In this document: positions 44,609 through 52,520 of the stretch, piece by piece
How the letters are laid out: the number at the start of each line of letters is the position of its first letter
Position numbering within the stretch: the stretch's first letter is position 1
From: Streptomyces sp. NBC_01267
GTDB taxonomy: Bacteria > Actinomycetota > Actinomycetes > Streptomycetales > Streptomycetaceae
NCBI RefSeq assembly: GCF_036241575.1
Contig: NZ_CP108455.1
Span: forward strand, 3,716,001-3,780,000
Direction of reading: 5' to 3'
Length of the DNA stretch: 64,000 nucleotides
Notes under the pieces: model-generated
What the model saw: only the letters and a program-made list of their open reading frames with translations
Told to the model about the DNA's origin: nothing
The model's database searches: none
Position numbers and translations under genes: made by a program

Positions 44609-45037
44609 TCACTTGGCGGATTCCCAGAGGAAGGAGGAGCAAGTGTCTCTAAGGACGGTGCGACTGCCGTACTCGCCCAGGCAGACGCGGTAGGTGATCC
44701 ATCCGTCCTCGGGGAGGTTCATGTTGACGTCGAGCTTGGCGTACTTGCCGTAGGAGTTCCAGTCGCGTATGTAGTCGCTGCCGCCCACATCGGAGCGCTC
44801 GTACTCCACCACCACGGAATGCCCGTCGGCAGCGTTGTCCCAGACCAGCAGGTGGTCGCCGGCATGGACGAACGATGCCGAACCGGCACAACTGTTGCTC
44901 CAGGTGCACGTGTCGCCGGTGTGCGGCCCGGACGTGTAAGTCACGGTGTAGTCGGCCGCGGAGGCGGTGCTGGCCAGGGGGAGCACTGCCAGAACGGCCG
45001 CACCGGCGGCGCTGGCAAGCACATGGCGCTTCTTCAT
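44609..45037 (-). CDS. Small secreted protein
   Basis: 142 residues from ATG 45037 (AAGGAT upstream). Signal peptide about 1-27 (VLASAAGAAVLAVLPLASTA-SAA). The mature domain of about 115 residues has four cysteines (DTCTWSNSCAG, RVCLGEYG, RDTCSSF), probably two disulfides, and beta-rich sequence VVVEYERSDVGG, WNSYGKYAKLDVNMNLPEDG. Resembles small extracellular actinobacterial proteins of unknown function. Apparently intact although surrounded by debris. Confidence 0.78.
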   Translation of the reverse strand: MKKRHVLASAAGAAVLAVLPLASTASAADYTVTYTSGPHTGDTCTWSNSCAGSASFVHAGDHLLVWDNAADGHSVVVEYERSDVGGSDYIRDWNSYGKYAKLDVNMNLPEDGWITYRVCLGEYGSRTVLRDTCSSFLWESAK

Positions 45038-45289
45038 TGCGGTGATCCTTACGTCGATTGCACTCGCCGGCGGCCGATTCGCCCAAGTGGACTGCCATGG
45101 AGGCGAGTTGGCATCCGGCGACCCTAGCCCCCGAATCGATCTCCGAGTAGAGGATTTTGCCGATTCGGGCGAGGTGCCTGTGGTGCCCCAGCGAGGTTCC
45201 GGCGACGTCGTCGATCTCCCACTCGACTGCGGCGATGGGGGAGGCCGAGCTGCTGCTCTTACCGTTCACCTTCGGTTCTTCAGGGTTCT

Positions 45290-45561
45290 GGGGGTCGGAA
45301 CAGGGCGGCATGGAGGACCAGATCGGCGCTCTCGGACTGGTCCTCAATGCCCTCGTGCCGTTCAACACCCGCTACATGGATGCCGCTGTCACCCAGCTCC
45401 GCGCGGACGGGTTCGAGGTCCGGGACGAGGACGTGGCCCGCCTCTCGCCGTTTGTACAAACCATCACATCAACATGCTCGGCCGGTACTCCTTCCAGCTC
45501 CCCGAACCTGCCTGGCGGCCTGCGGCCCCTGCGCAATCCGGATTCCGCCGACGGGGAGTGA
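45290..45561 (+). pseudogene. Tn3-family transposase C-terminal remnant
   Basis: Reads EDQIGALGLVLNALVPFNTR, YMDAAVTQLRADGFEVRDED, VARLSPFVQ, then a frameshift near 45460 after which HINMLGRYSFQLPEP continues in another frame, and LRPLRNPDSAD in the first frame. This is the conserved end of Tn3 transposases (DEDVARLSP, HINxxGxYSF). No resolvase or terminal repeat was found. Confidence 0.7.
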
Positions 45562-45687
45562 AGCGCTTGTTCTGGCCTGGACCATGAACGCGGGTGATCT
45601 CCGGTCGTATCCGCCCCGTCGCCGGCGGGTGCCCCGATAACGCGAAGGGGCATGTGGGTCCGGTCCTCGATGAACTCGTTCATGTGT

Positions 45688-46030
45688 CTACGCGACAGCT
45701 TCCTGACCTTCGACGATGGAAGTCAGGCCGTCGAGGAGTGCCTTGAGGCCGAATTCGAAGAGCGCGTCGAGACGCAGGTCGTAGCCGTCCTCGAAGGCTC
45801 CCAGCATCCACTCGCCGTGGACCATCAGATTGGGCACGAGCAATGGGCGTGTGAGGGAGCCGAGCTGGGCCAGCCACGGGTGCTTCCGGTACAGGCTCCA
45901 CAGGGTCCGGCCACCCAGCTCGATGCGTGTACGCCAGTCCTCGGGGGCGTCCGCGCGGTAGGACTCCTCGCCGAACGCAGCGTCGGCCATGTGCAGGACG
46001 AGGTCTTCCTTGCTCGGGACGTCGTCGGGG
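45688..46030 (-). pseudogene. Truncated TetR-family regulator (ligand domain only)
   Basis: Reads VPSKEDLVLHMADAAFGEES, RTLWSLYRKHPWLAQLGSLT, PNLMVHGEWMLGAFEDGYDL, RLDALFEFGLKALLDGLTSI. This is the last part of the HTH (normally LYRHVxxKEEL) followed by the TetR_C type 1 domain. The N-terminal ~45 residues with the DNA-recognition helix are missing and replaced by unrelated sequence, so it should not bind DNA. Confidence 0.6.
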
Positions 46031-46134
46031 CCGTTCCTTCCGACTGCCCGCGGTGTGACGCAGGTCTCACGATGGGCGTGCAGCAAACGGGAGCACTTTC
46101 CCGTCGAGGAGGGGTGACAGGAAGGGATGGGGAT

Positions 46135-46710
46135 GTGGACCTGGCAACCGAGCACGATGTCCGTATCGGAATCAGCACGCCCGGAACGGCCGAGTCGCAG
46201 AACGACTTCCACGGCTTTGTCGTCGCCCGGTCGGCCGTGCTGTTCCGAGGTGCCCTCGTCTTGACGGGGAACCACGAGGCCGCGGAGGACCTGGTCCAGG
46301 AGACCCTGGAGCGGGCCTGCCGCAAGTGGCGCGCCATCGCCGCCAAGGACTCTCCGGAGGCGTACGTGCGGCGGATCATGGTGAACCTGGCCAACGACCG
46401 GTGGCGGAGGTTCCGCCGCATGGTCCCGCATCAGGACGGCGGCGACCGTGCCGCCCCCGGGGACCAGTACGGGCGGGTGGACACGAGGGACCAGTTGGTC
46501 CGGGCCCTCCAGGGTCTACCGATGCGCATGCGGACGGTCGTGGTACTTCGGTACTTCCATGACCTGTCGGATGACGAGATAGCGGTCGACCTGAAGATCT
46601 CGCCAGGCACCGTGCGGTCCCAGCTCGCTCGCGGTATGGACAAGCTCAGAGGCCAGTTCCCCGCACTCTCCAACCCTTCAACACCGCAGCCCACGGAGGG
46701 AATCCGATGA
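46135..46710 (+). CDS. ECF sigma factor, SigE-family (TIGR02983-like)
   Basis: 191 residues from GTG 46135 (AGGAAGGG eight bases upstream); an earlier GTG at 46114 is possible. Region 2: FVVARSAVLFRGALVLTGNH, EAAEDLVQETLERACRKWRA, AYVRRIMVNLANDRWRR. Region 4: LPMRMRTVVVLRYFHDLSDD, EIAVDLKISPGTVRSQLARG. Matches the actinobacterial SigE-family layout. Overlaps the next gene by ATGA, so the downstream membrane protein is the likely anti-sigma factor. Confidence 0.88.
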   Translation: MDLATEHDVRIGISTPGTAESQNDFHGFVVARSAVLFRGALVLTGNHEAAEDLVQETLERACRKWRAIAAKDSPEAYVRRIMVNLANDRWRRFRRMVPHQDGGDRAAPGDQYGRVDTRDQLVRALQGLPMRMRTVVVLRYFHDLSDDEIAVDLKISPGTVRSQLARGMDKLRGQFPALSNPSTPQPTEGIR

Positions 46711-47210
46711 GTCCACACGATTCGCCGCCTTCCGGCTGCACATCCTTCGAGCAGGAACTGGTGAATGCCATGAACGACTTCGTGAACACCACCCGGACGC
46801 CGCACTTCGATACGGCCACCATCGCGCGCGGGGCTCGTCGCAAGCGGGCCACGGCCATCGCGGGCATCGCCACCGCCCTAGTCGTGGCCGGCGCGGGCAC
46901 CGCCCTGGCGGTCGGCGCCGTCGGCAGCGATTCGGACACTTCGCGGCCGGCCGCCGCAGCCGCAGCCACCGGCAGCACCACCTTGCTCGTCCGCACCAGC
47001 GACGGCGGGACGGCCACGGAGCGGCTGGCCGGCGTGAGTGCGGCGAGGGCCAGGGCGACGCTCGTCCATTTCGGCCTCACGCCCACGTTCACCCGGGTCC
47101 AGAAGGCCGACTGCGTGAAGCCGGAGGACGCGGTGGTCTCGCTCTCGCCGCATGCCCCGACGGCCGTCCACGCGGGTGACACGGTTCTCGTGACCACCTG
47201 CTACCGCTGA
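46707..47210 (+). CDS. Putative anti-sigma factor with extracytoplasmic PASTA-like domain
   Basis: 167 residues, translationally coupled to the sigma gene. The cytoplasmic N-terminus of about 48 residues (FEQELVNAMNDFVNTTRTPH) has no zinc H-x3-C-x2-C motif. One membrane helix lies at about 49-71 (ATAIAGIATALVVAGAGTAL). An Ala/Thr linker follows, and from about 110 a domain read as LAGVSAARARATLVHFGLTP, then PEDAVVSLSPHAPTAVHAGD and TVLVTTC. That resembles one PASTA unit (G-x-S-x2-x-A-x2-x-L ... V-x-S-x-P-x-G-x3-x-G-x-x-V). PASTA binds muropeptides in PknB-type kinases; sensing of wall fragments is inference. Two cysteines may form a disulfide. Confidence 0.7.
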   Translation: MSPHDSPPSGCTSFEQELVNAMNDFVNTTRTPHFDTATIARGARRKRATAIAGIATALVVAGAGTALAVGAVGSDSDTSRPAAAAAATGSTTLLVRTSDGGTATERLAGVSAARARATLVHFGLTPTFTRVQKADCVKPEDAVVSLSPHAPTAVHAGDTVLVTTCYR

Positions 47211-47242
47211 TCCTGGCGAAACCGACAGACGTAGGACAGAGA

Positions 47243-47273
47243 GTGGTGGCCCCGTCGGAACCGGGGCCACCGC
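47243..47273 (+). terminator. Terminator of the sigma/anti-sigma operon
   Basis: 10-bp perfect stem GGTGGCCCCG / CGGGGCCACC (47245-47254 with 47262-47271), loop of seven, 35 bases after the stop. The following ~280 bases before the second attachment-like repeat contain no supported gene. Confidence 0.72.
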
Positions 47274-47554
47274 CCCCCTGCATTCCACCACGCGGCCACC
47301 CTGGGATCGAGTGCGTCAGGGCATCGCGCACGCACAACAGGCGGCACACGCCTACGGCTCCCACGCAGCACGCCTGATCGCGGCCAGGCAGGCCTACGGT
47401 CGTCGGCACGCCTCACATCGCTCTCGCGCGCCCCATGCGTGCCCTTCGGAGCGGCAAACAGCGGTAGCCACAGGGCCAGAAACTCTCGGCCGATCACTGA
47501 TCTGCGAGAGATACGCCCAGGTCAGAAGGTATTTGGGCTCCTACCACACCTTGA

Positions 47555-47680
47555 TTCCCAAGGGCAGAGCGCGGGTTCAATTCCCGGAACTCGCTCCACG
47601 AAGAAGCCCCAGTCCAGTGGCCCGGGGCTTCTTTGTTGTCTAGACCATTCACGCGACTCCGTGCCCTCAGCGCGCCCTGA
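47555..47680 (+). repeat. Attachment-like repeat, copy 2 (degenerate tRNA-Gly 3' half)
   Basis: Starts TTCCCAAGGGCAGAGCGCGG, keeps TTC(A)ATTCCC and the acceptor end CTCGCTCCA, then the AGCCCC...GGGGCT stem, TTCTTTGTTGTCTAGACCA and GTGCCCTC. The 5' half of the tRNA is absent, so it cannot encode a functional tRNA. Confidence 0.78.
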
Positions 47681-47731
47681 CTCTCCCGGAATCGGGCACC
47701 TGGTCGCGGTCCCTTCCTGGATAATCGACAC

Positions 47732-48079
47732 ATGGCATCACCGCCCAGTCTTTCTGATCTCCGCCGGGCCAAATTCGCTCGGCGCCTGCCCGCAGCGCTG
47801 TCCGAGCTTTCCGGCCCCGACCACGGCGCAGTGAGTCTTCCGCTCCACCTGGCGTGGTCGGGACTGACCACATTCGACCTCGACCAGCCCCGGCTCCGGA
47901 TGAGCTACTACCGCATCGTCCTGGCCGAAGGCCAGCACGACGACCTGATCCAGTACCTCAACCGCGACCTTGTCACCACCATGTGGCCCGCTCTTCGCAC
48001 ACTGATCAGTCGCGATATCCGCGAGGTCTGGGAGCACACCTTCCACGAGCTGGCTCCCGGTACCCGGACCGCTGCGTGA
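47732..48079 (+). CDS. Upstream partner (probable antitoxin) of an AbiEii-type toxin
   Basis: 115 residues: RRLPAALSELSGPDHGAVSL, PLHLAWSGLTTFDLDQPRLR, HDDLIQYLNRDLVTTMWPAL, ISRDIREVWEHTFHEL. No signal peptide and no obvious helix-turn-helix. It overlaps the nucleotidyltransferase gene by GTGA, the tight arrangement of toxin-antitoxin pairs, so an antitoxin role is inferred from position. A GATAAT hexamer at 47720-47725 ends seven bases before the ATG, suggesting a leaderless transcript. Confidence 0.7.
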   Translation: MASPPSLSDLRRAKFARRLPAALSELSGPDHGAVSLPLHLAWSGLTTFDLDQPRLRMSYYRIVLAEGQHDDLIQYLNRDLVTTMWPALRTLISRDIREVWEHTFHELAPGTRTAA

Positions 48080-48747
48080 ACCTCACAGATCTGCACCGGC
48101 GTCTGCTCGCTGACGTACTGGCGGTAGGCGGTGCTTACCCCTTGGCTCTTACAGGTGGCTACGCGGTCCAAGCGCACGGGCTGGTGAACCGGCTCAGCCA
48201 GGACCTCGACGTCGCAACCGAGAACCCGGATCGCATGGAGGACATTGCTTCTGTGGTGCGCACCGGCCTGGAGCAACGCGGATGGCACGTCAAAGCGCTG
48301 GAGACGGATCCACTGTCCGCGCGTCTTGTCGTCACCGATCCCGCCAGCCGTGAAGAGTGCGAGGTCGACATCCTCAAGGAAGCCCTCTGGCGACCCCCTG
48401 TACACACCGAACACGGCTTGGTGCTGTCTCTTGAGGATGTCGTCGGCACCAAGGTTCGCGCACTGGCCGACCGCGGACTCGCCAGAGACCTGATCGACGT
48501 CAAGGCCGCTATGGACCACTGGAACCCCGTCGAACTCGAAGAACTCGGTCGGCGCCATGCCCGCGACTCGTTCGATCTCAGTGAGCTTCAAGCGCGACTG
48601 GGCGGAGCCGACTGGATCGACGACACCGAATTCGCCGCGTACGGGCTCGACGAACAAGCAATCACCGAGCTTCGACAGTGGGCACAGACATGGGCCGACG
48701 ACATCGGGGAACGGCTCCAGGAGTTGGAGATTCCACAGGAAGACTGA
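48076..48747 (+). CDS. AbiEii/AbiGii-family nucleotidyltransferase toxin
   Basis: 223 residues from GTG 48076. N-terminal nucleotidyltransferase signature YPLALTGGYAVQAHGLVNRL followed by SQDLDVAT (G-G ... D-x-D), then VRTGLEQRGWHVKAL, EECEVDILKEALWRPP, LEDVVGTKVRALADRGLARD, LIDVKAAM. These are the AbiEii landmarks (Lys/Asp motif III-IV region). Known biology: AbiEii toxins of type IV systems pyrimidylate tRNA acceptor ends and abort phage infection. Catalytic residues look intact. It is the sole cargo of the second tRNA-bounded interval. Confidence 0.86.
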   Translation: MNLTDLHRRLLADVLAVGGAYPLALTGGYAVQAHGLVNRLSQDLDVATENPDRMEDIASVVRTGLEQRGWHVKALETDPLSARLVVTDPASREECEVDILKEALWRPPVHTEHGLVLSLEDVVGTKVRALADRGLARDLIDVKAAMDHWNPVELEELGRRHARDSFDLSELQARLGGADWIDDTEFAAYGLDEQAITELRQWAQTWADDIGERLQELEIPQED

Positions 48748-48882
48748 GTACATGACCGCCACCCGCTCGACAAGCGTCGCGGGCTCTCCCCTCCCGGTTG
48801 CCATGCCCCAGAGACCATGCCAGCTTCTCTCACTCCAACAAACATGCAGCCGGAGCCACTTCGGCTGCACGAGAACCGGTGA

Positions 48883-49000
48883 TTCCCAAGGGCAGAGCGC
48901 GGGTTCGATTCCCGTCACTTGCTCCATACAAAAGCCCCAGGCCAGTAGCCCGGGGCTTCCTTGGTGTCTAGATCACTTCGAGGTCGGTGCGCCCTCCGCG
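48883..49000 (+). repeat. Attachment-like repeat, copy 3 (degenerate tRNA-Gly 3' half)
   Basis: Starts TTCCCAAGGGCAGAGCGCGG, then TTCGATTCCCGTCACTTGCT and CCA: T arm identical to tRNA-Gly and one acceptor mismatch. Followed by the AGCCCC...GGGGCT stem, TGTCTAGATCA and GCCCTCCGCGTG. Closest to the intact tRNA of the two degenerate copies. Confidence 0.78.
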
Positions 49001-49042
49001 TGTTCGCGGGACAAAATTCGATCGGGCCTCGGCAAACGCAGG

Positions 49043-49066
49043 AGCCCGTCAGCATGCTGACGGGCT
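49043..49066 (-). terminator. Terminator of the following leftward gene
   Basis: Perfect 24-base palindrome AGCCCGTCAGCATGCTGACG (then GGCT), 34 bases past the stop of the 49100-49699 gene. Confidence 0.7.
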
Positions 49067-49099
49067 CTCGCGAAAAATCGGGGCTAACCTGCCATCAGG

Positions 49100-49699
49100 T
49101 CAGATCGTCGGTGTGTCATCGACGACCTCCTTGTGCGGTTCGACGACGAACTTCCAGCCGTCGCTGGGCTCCAGGAATCGCACGCGGGTCGGGTAGATGT
49201 CCAAGGCGCGGCGGTCACGATTCTGGCCGTTCGTGTTCTTCCGCCCCCGGGCCGGCTCCTCGAACAGGTCGACCTTGACATCCGGAACCGCGACGACTTC
49301 CTCGCTCCAACGCTGAACGATCCCCGCGCCGAAGGCGTCCCGGGCAGCGGTGTAGAGCGACTCCAGAGATTCCTTGCTCCCGTCGGGCACGAAGAGTGCG
49401 AGGTTCAGGAGGACACCGGCACTCTGGAGAACCTCGATTTCCTCCCCCGCCTTGTCGGAAATCCAGATCCCACGCTCTTCAGCATTTTCCGGGAGAACAT
49501 GAATTTTCTCACCAAAGATCGTCCTTGCAGTGAAGGACCCTCCTTCAAAATTCTTACCCGGCTCCGTGAGGAAAGCCGGGGCGTAGCAGTCGAGAGGGAG
49601 GCCATTCATCTCCGCCGAGACGAAGATTCCGTCCTGGGGGCCCAACTCCGAAACCTCTTCGGCCGTAAGACGTCGAGCCGTAACCTTCTCGGTATTCAC
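49100..49699 (-). CDS. Hypothetical protein
   Basis: 199 residues from GTG 49699 (AAGGGGAATGGC upstream). Soluble and acidic: MNTEKVTARRLTAEEVSELG, FVSAEMNGLPLDCYAPAFLT, ENAEERGIWISDKAGEEIEV, LESLYTAARDAFGAGIVQRW. Ends in a basic Asn/Arg patch (RGRKNTNGQNRDRR). I do not recognise a family. Base composition is lower in GC than the neighbours (AAAATTC and TTTTTT runs), which suggests horizontal origin and fits its place at the island edge. Confidence 0.7.
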   Translation of the reverse strand: MNTEKVTARRLTAEEVSELGPQDGIFVSAEMNGLPLDCYAPAFLTEPGKNFEGGSFTARTIFGEKIHVLPENAEERGIWISDKAGEEIEVLQSAGVLLNLALFVPDGSKESLESLYTAARDAFGAGIVQRWSEEVVAVPDVKVDLFEEPARGRKNTNGQNRDRRALDIYPTRVRFLEPSDGWKFVVEPHKEVVDDTPTI

Positions 49700-50223
49700 G
49701 CCATTCCCCTTTTTTCGCGGCGTCCTGTGAATTCACTGAAACTCTACCACGAAAACGATCATCAGCTCCCGCCCAATTCCCGCCGGAGGAAGGGCAGAAG
49801 GACCCTTCTGTGTCAGCCGCGAAACGCGCAAGCGCAGCGAAATACTGCGGCATTCAAGAGCTTATCCACTCGCTTCAGTCATCCTTTCGGAAACGAAGCG
49901 GCTGGGTACCAGGGCCGGCTTCGAGAGGCCGAATCGCCCTGGCATTTGCCCGAAATGCTGGTCTTGCGTCGCCACTGCGGCGATTCGGCGGTAAGTTCTC
50001 ACCCTTGCCACGGCCCCCGGCAACGGCATGGGGACCACATCTGCGCTACCGCAACCACCCAGGTGTTCGCGAAGCCCGGCGCCGCCACCGGGCTGGATGC
50101 GCTCGACAACCGCCTGGCCGTCGACGCCATCACGCTCCGGGAACGCCTCGGGAACGCTCCGGGCACTCGTGCTGCACGGTAAATTCCGTGCCGGTACGGG
50201 GCACGTCGTCCTAGCGTGTACCC
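49700..50223. other. Gene-poor stretch
   Basis: 524 bases. A fragment at about 50066-50182 reads TQVFAKPGAATGLDALDNRL, AVDAITLRERLGNAPGTRAA and may be the degraded tail of a gene, but no start or family is evident. The right end contains the leader of the SMI1 gene. Confidence 0.4.
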
Positions 50224-50883
50224 ATGAGTGAGGACACGTGGACGGGAGTGCGGGAGCGGGTGCTCCGGCTCGCCGAACACCCCGGAGCAGAAAGAGTTTT
50301 CGGGGCACAGGGGCATGGCTTTCGCCTCGGTCCGGTCATGAGCGAGGAGCAGCTCCGGGCGCTGGAGGCGGACCTGGGCGTGGGGCTGCCCGCGCAGTAC
50401 CGAAGCTTTCTCCTCCATGTCGCAGGAGGGGGTGCCGGTCCCGACTACGGCCTGATGACACCGGCCTTGAGCGAGGGCGGCTGGCAATGGCGCGGCATCG
50501 GGCTCACCTTCTCCGCACAGCCGACCACCGCCGCGTTCGCCGGACGGCCCTTCGTGGCCGAGGCGTTGCAGGGTGAACTTGCCGCGCTGGAGGCCCAGGA
50601 ACCCGAGAAGGACGCCTTTGCGGCCGACGAGGAGTTCCGCCGCGCGTACACGGCCTGGGACACACGCTACGACGAGCTGTACGACGCGCAGGAGGCGGGC
50701 GCGGTGTTCCTCAGCGAGCAGGGATGCGGCTATACGTCGCTCATAGTCATGACGGGACCGCACCGAGGTGCCATCTGGGAGGACCTGCGACCGATGGACC
50801 GAGGGATCGAGCCGACCGGGCACGACTTCGCGCACTGGTACCGGAGTTGGCTCGACCGCACCGAGCGACAGCTCGAAACCTGA
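50224..50883 (+). CDS. SMI1/KNR4 (SUKH) family protein
   Basis: 219 residues, cytosolic. Core motif VMSEEQLRALEADLGVGLPA, QYRSFLLHVAGGGAGPDYGL is the SUKH signature (E-x2-L-G-x2-L-P-x3-x-F-L), followed by beta-strands and IVMTGPHRGAIWEDLRPMDR, then the C-terminal FAHWYRSWLDRTERQL. SUKH proteins often neutralise secreted nuclease toxins; no toxin gene is adjacent here, so an orphan immunity or housekeeping role is equally possible. Confidence 0.85.
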   Translation: MSEDTWTGVRERVLRLAEHPGAERVFGAQGHGFRLGPVMSEEQLRALEADLGVGLPAQYRSFLLHVAGGGAGPDYGLMTPALSEGGWQWRGIGLTFSAQPTTAAFAGRPFVAEALQGELAALEAQEPEKDAFAADEEFRRAYTAWDTRYDELYDAQEAGAVFLSEQGCGYTSLIVMTGPHRGAIWEDLRPMDRGIEPTGHDFAHWYRSWLDRTERQLET

Positions 50884-50896
50884 CAGGGTGAACGCC

Positions 50897-51229
50897 ATGC
50901 AGTACTGCGAACGCCACGAAATGCACAACTGCGCAGACTGCGCTCCGCGCGAACCCAGCGGCAGCGCACCCCGCGGCAGCACACCCACCAGCGACTGGGA
51001 CGGCTGGCCGGCGGCTGCGATCATCGTCCACGCCAGCGGCAAGGCCCACCTTCCCGGCTGCACGCACATCGAGCCTGCCGACATCCGGCCACCCGTCTAC
51101 GGCTGGGTGGTCACTCCCTCACCCGGGGCATGGCGTCGTCTTGCGCCCTCCCACCCTCTCCGCGCCACCCAGGGCAACCTCGAACGGGCTGCTGTGAGCC
51201 GCTGCGCGAATTGCGACGCGACGCAATAG
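50897..51229 (+). CDS. Small cysteine-rich hypothetical protein
   Basis: 110 residues from ATG 50897 (AGGGTG upstream; GTG 50888 also possible), 14 bases after the SMI1 stop. N-terminal cluster MQYCERHEMHNCADCAPRE with three Cys and two His, plus a distant pair, LPGCTHI and SRCANCDATQ, could form zinc sites. The middle is DWDGWPAAAIIVHASGKAHL. Not recognised; likely co-transcribed with the SMI1 gene. Confidence 0.6.
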   Translation: MQYCERHEMHNCADCAPREPSGSAPRGSTPTSDWDGWPAAAIIVHASGKAHLPGCTHIEPADIRPPVYGWVVTPSPGAWRRLAPSHPLRATQGNLERAAVSRCANCDATQ

Positions 51230-51467
51230 GGATGCCGTCACCGTTATCAGCGAGGACACGGAGCTCGTTGATGAGCCGCGCCGGGTTGGACGGGGCACCG
51301 TGCCCTGCACCGTTCCGCCTCCCGCTGTGGCTCGTACCGCTTCCCGCGGCACGTCCTCACGGCGGTCGACGGCCGGAGCCGACACGGCGCCGAGGAGTTC
51401 TTACGGAGGTATGACACACCCCTTTCCTCGGGCTCCGGACCGGCAGGTGCCCTCTAACGTGGGCGTC
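51230..51467. other. Upstream region of the epimerase gene
   Basis: 238 bases. The epimerase frame stays open upstream and briefly reads VTVISEDTELVDEPRRVGRG, which looks protein-like, before degenerate sequence. It may be the relic of a small gene; no start site was found. Confidence 0.35.
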
Positions 51468-52520
51468 ATGCGCGTACTTGTGACCGGCGGCGCGGGCTTC
51501 ATCGGCTCCCGCATCGTCGAGCAGTTGGCCCTCCGGAACCACACGCCGATCGTGCTGGACGCCTTGCTTCCCGCCGCGCACCGGAGCCCGCCGCCGCGGC
51601 CCGCGGGGGTGGAGTGGATCCACGGCGACGTACGGGATCCGGAGCTGGTGCGTCAGGCGCTGCGCGGGGTGGACGCGGTCTGTCATCAGGCGGCCATGGT
51701 GGGGCTGGGCAAGGATTTCGCGGACGCGCCCGCGTACGTCGGCTGCAACGACCTCGGTACGGCCGTGCTGCTCGCCGCGATGGCCGACGTGCGGGTGGAG
51801 CGGCTGGTCCTCGCCGGGTCGATGGTCGTGTACGGCGAGGGGCGGTACGACTGCACGGTCCACGGCACGGTACGGCCGGGGCCGCGCAGGGCAGGGGACC
51901 TGGAGGCCGGGCGGTTCGAGCCCCTGTGCCCGCGCTGCGGTGTGGAACTGGCGCCGGGGCTCGTGGCGGAGGAAGCGCCGGCCGATCCCCGGAATGTGTA
52001 CGCCACCACCAAGCTGGCCCAGGAACATCTGGCGGCGGCCTGGGCGCGCACCACGGGCGGCCGGGCGGTCTCGCTGCGCTATCACAACGTCTACGGCCCC
52101 GGCATGCCGCGCGACACCCCCTATGCCGGAGTCGCCTCGCTGTTCCGCTCGGCGCTGGCCAGGGGTGAAGCACCCCGGGTCTTCGAAGACGGCGGCCAGC
52201 GCCGGGACTTCGTGCACGTACGGGATGTGGCCACGGCCAACGTGGTGGCCCTGGAGGCACTCGGCGACCGTGAGGCCGGCGAGCTCACCGCGTACAACGT
52301 GGGGAGCGGAGATCCGCACACGGTGGGCGAGATGGCGTCCGCGCTCGCGGCCGTGCACAGCGGCAAGTCGCCCGTCGTGACCGGGGAGTTCAGGCTGGGG
52401 GACGTACGGCATGTCACGGCCGACTCCTCGCGGCTGCGCGCCGAGCTGGGCTGGCGTCCGGCGACGGGCTTCACGGAAGGCATGGCCGAGTTCGCGGTGA
52501 GCGAGTTGCGGGGCGTGTGA
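51468..52520 (+). CDS. NAD-dependent epimerase/dehydratase (extended SDR)
   Basis: 350 residues from ATG 51468, chosen because the glycine-rich NAD motif (VLVTGGAGFIGSRIVEQLAL) begins at residue 3. Active-site Tyr-x3-Lys in NVYATTKLAQEHL, Ser in LAGSMVVYGEGRYD. Unusual for the family is an insertion before the active site holding a Cys-x2-Cys (EPLCPRCGVELAPG), which could bind a metal. Probably acts on a nucleotide sugar, consistent with glycosyltransferases nearby. An 85-bp tandem duplication starts at its stop codon. Confidence 0.88.
   Translation: MRVLVTGGAGFIGSRIVEQLALRNHTPIVLDALLPAAHRSPPPRPAGVEWIHGDVRDPELVRQALRGVDAVCHQAAMVGLGKDFADAPAYVGCNDLGTAVLLAAMADVRVERLVLAGSMVVYGEGRYDCTVHGTVRPGPRRAGDLEAGRFEPLCPRCGVELAPGLVAEEAPADPRNVYATTKLAQEHLAAAWARTTGGRAVSLRYHNVYGPGMPRDTPYAGVASLFRSALARGEAPRVFEDGGQRRDFVHVRDVATANVVALEALGDREAGELTAYNVGSGDPHTVGEMASALAAVHSGKSPVVTGEFRLGDVRHVTADSSRLRAELGWRPATGFTEGMAEFAVSELRGV

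Larger units (their letters stand above)
41585..48927. mobile_element. Decayed integrated island at tRNA-Gly (two tandem intervals)
   Basis: The sequence from the anticodon loop of tRNA-Gly through its terminator recurs in degenerate form at 47555 and 48883. That gives intervals of 5,970 and 1,328 bp, each bounded by tRNA 3' ends, the classical footprint of tyrosine-recombinase elements such as actinomycete integrative elements. Contents fit: transposase scraps, pseudogenes, a lone sigma/anti-sigma pair, a TerD-like gene and a toxin-antitoxin pair. No integrase, excisionase or replication gene was found, so the element is immobile. The terminal repeats are seen; the recombination history is inferred. 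Confidence 0.68.

Noticed and set aside
47555..47599. Second tRNA-Gly gene
   Set aside because: Only the 3' half is present; acceptor 5' strand and D arm are missing and the stem has mismatches.
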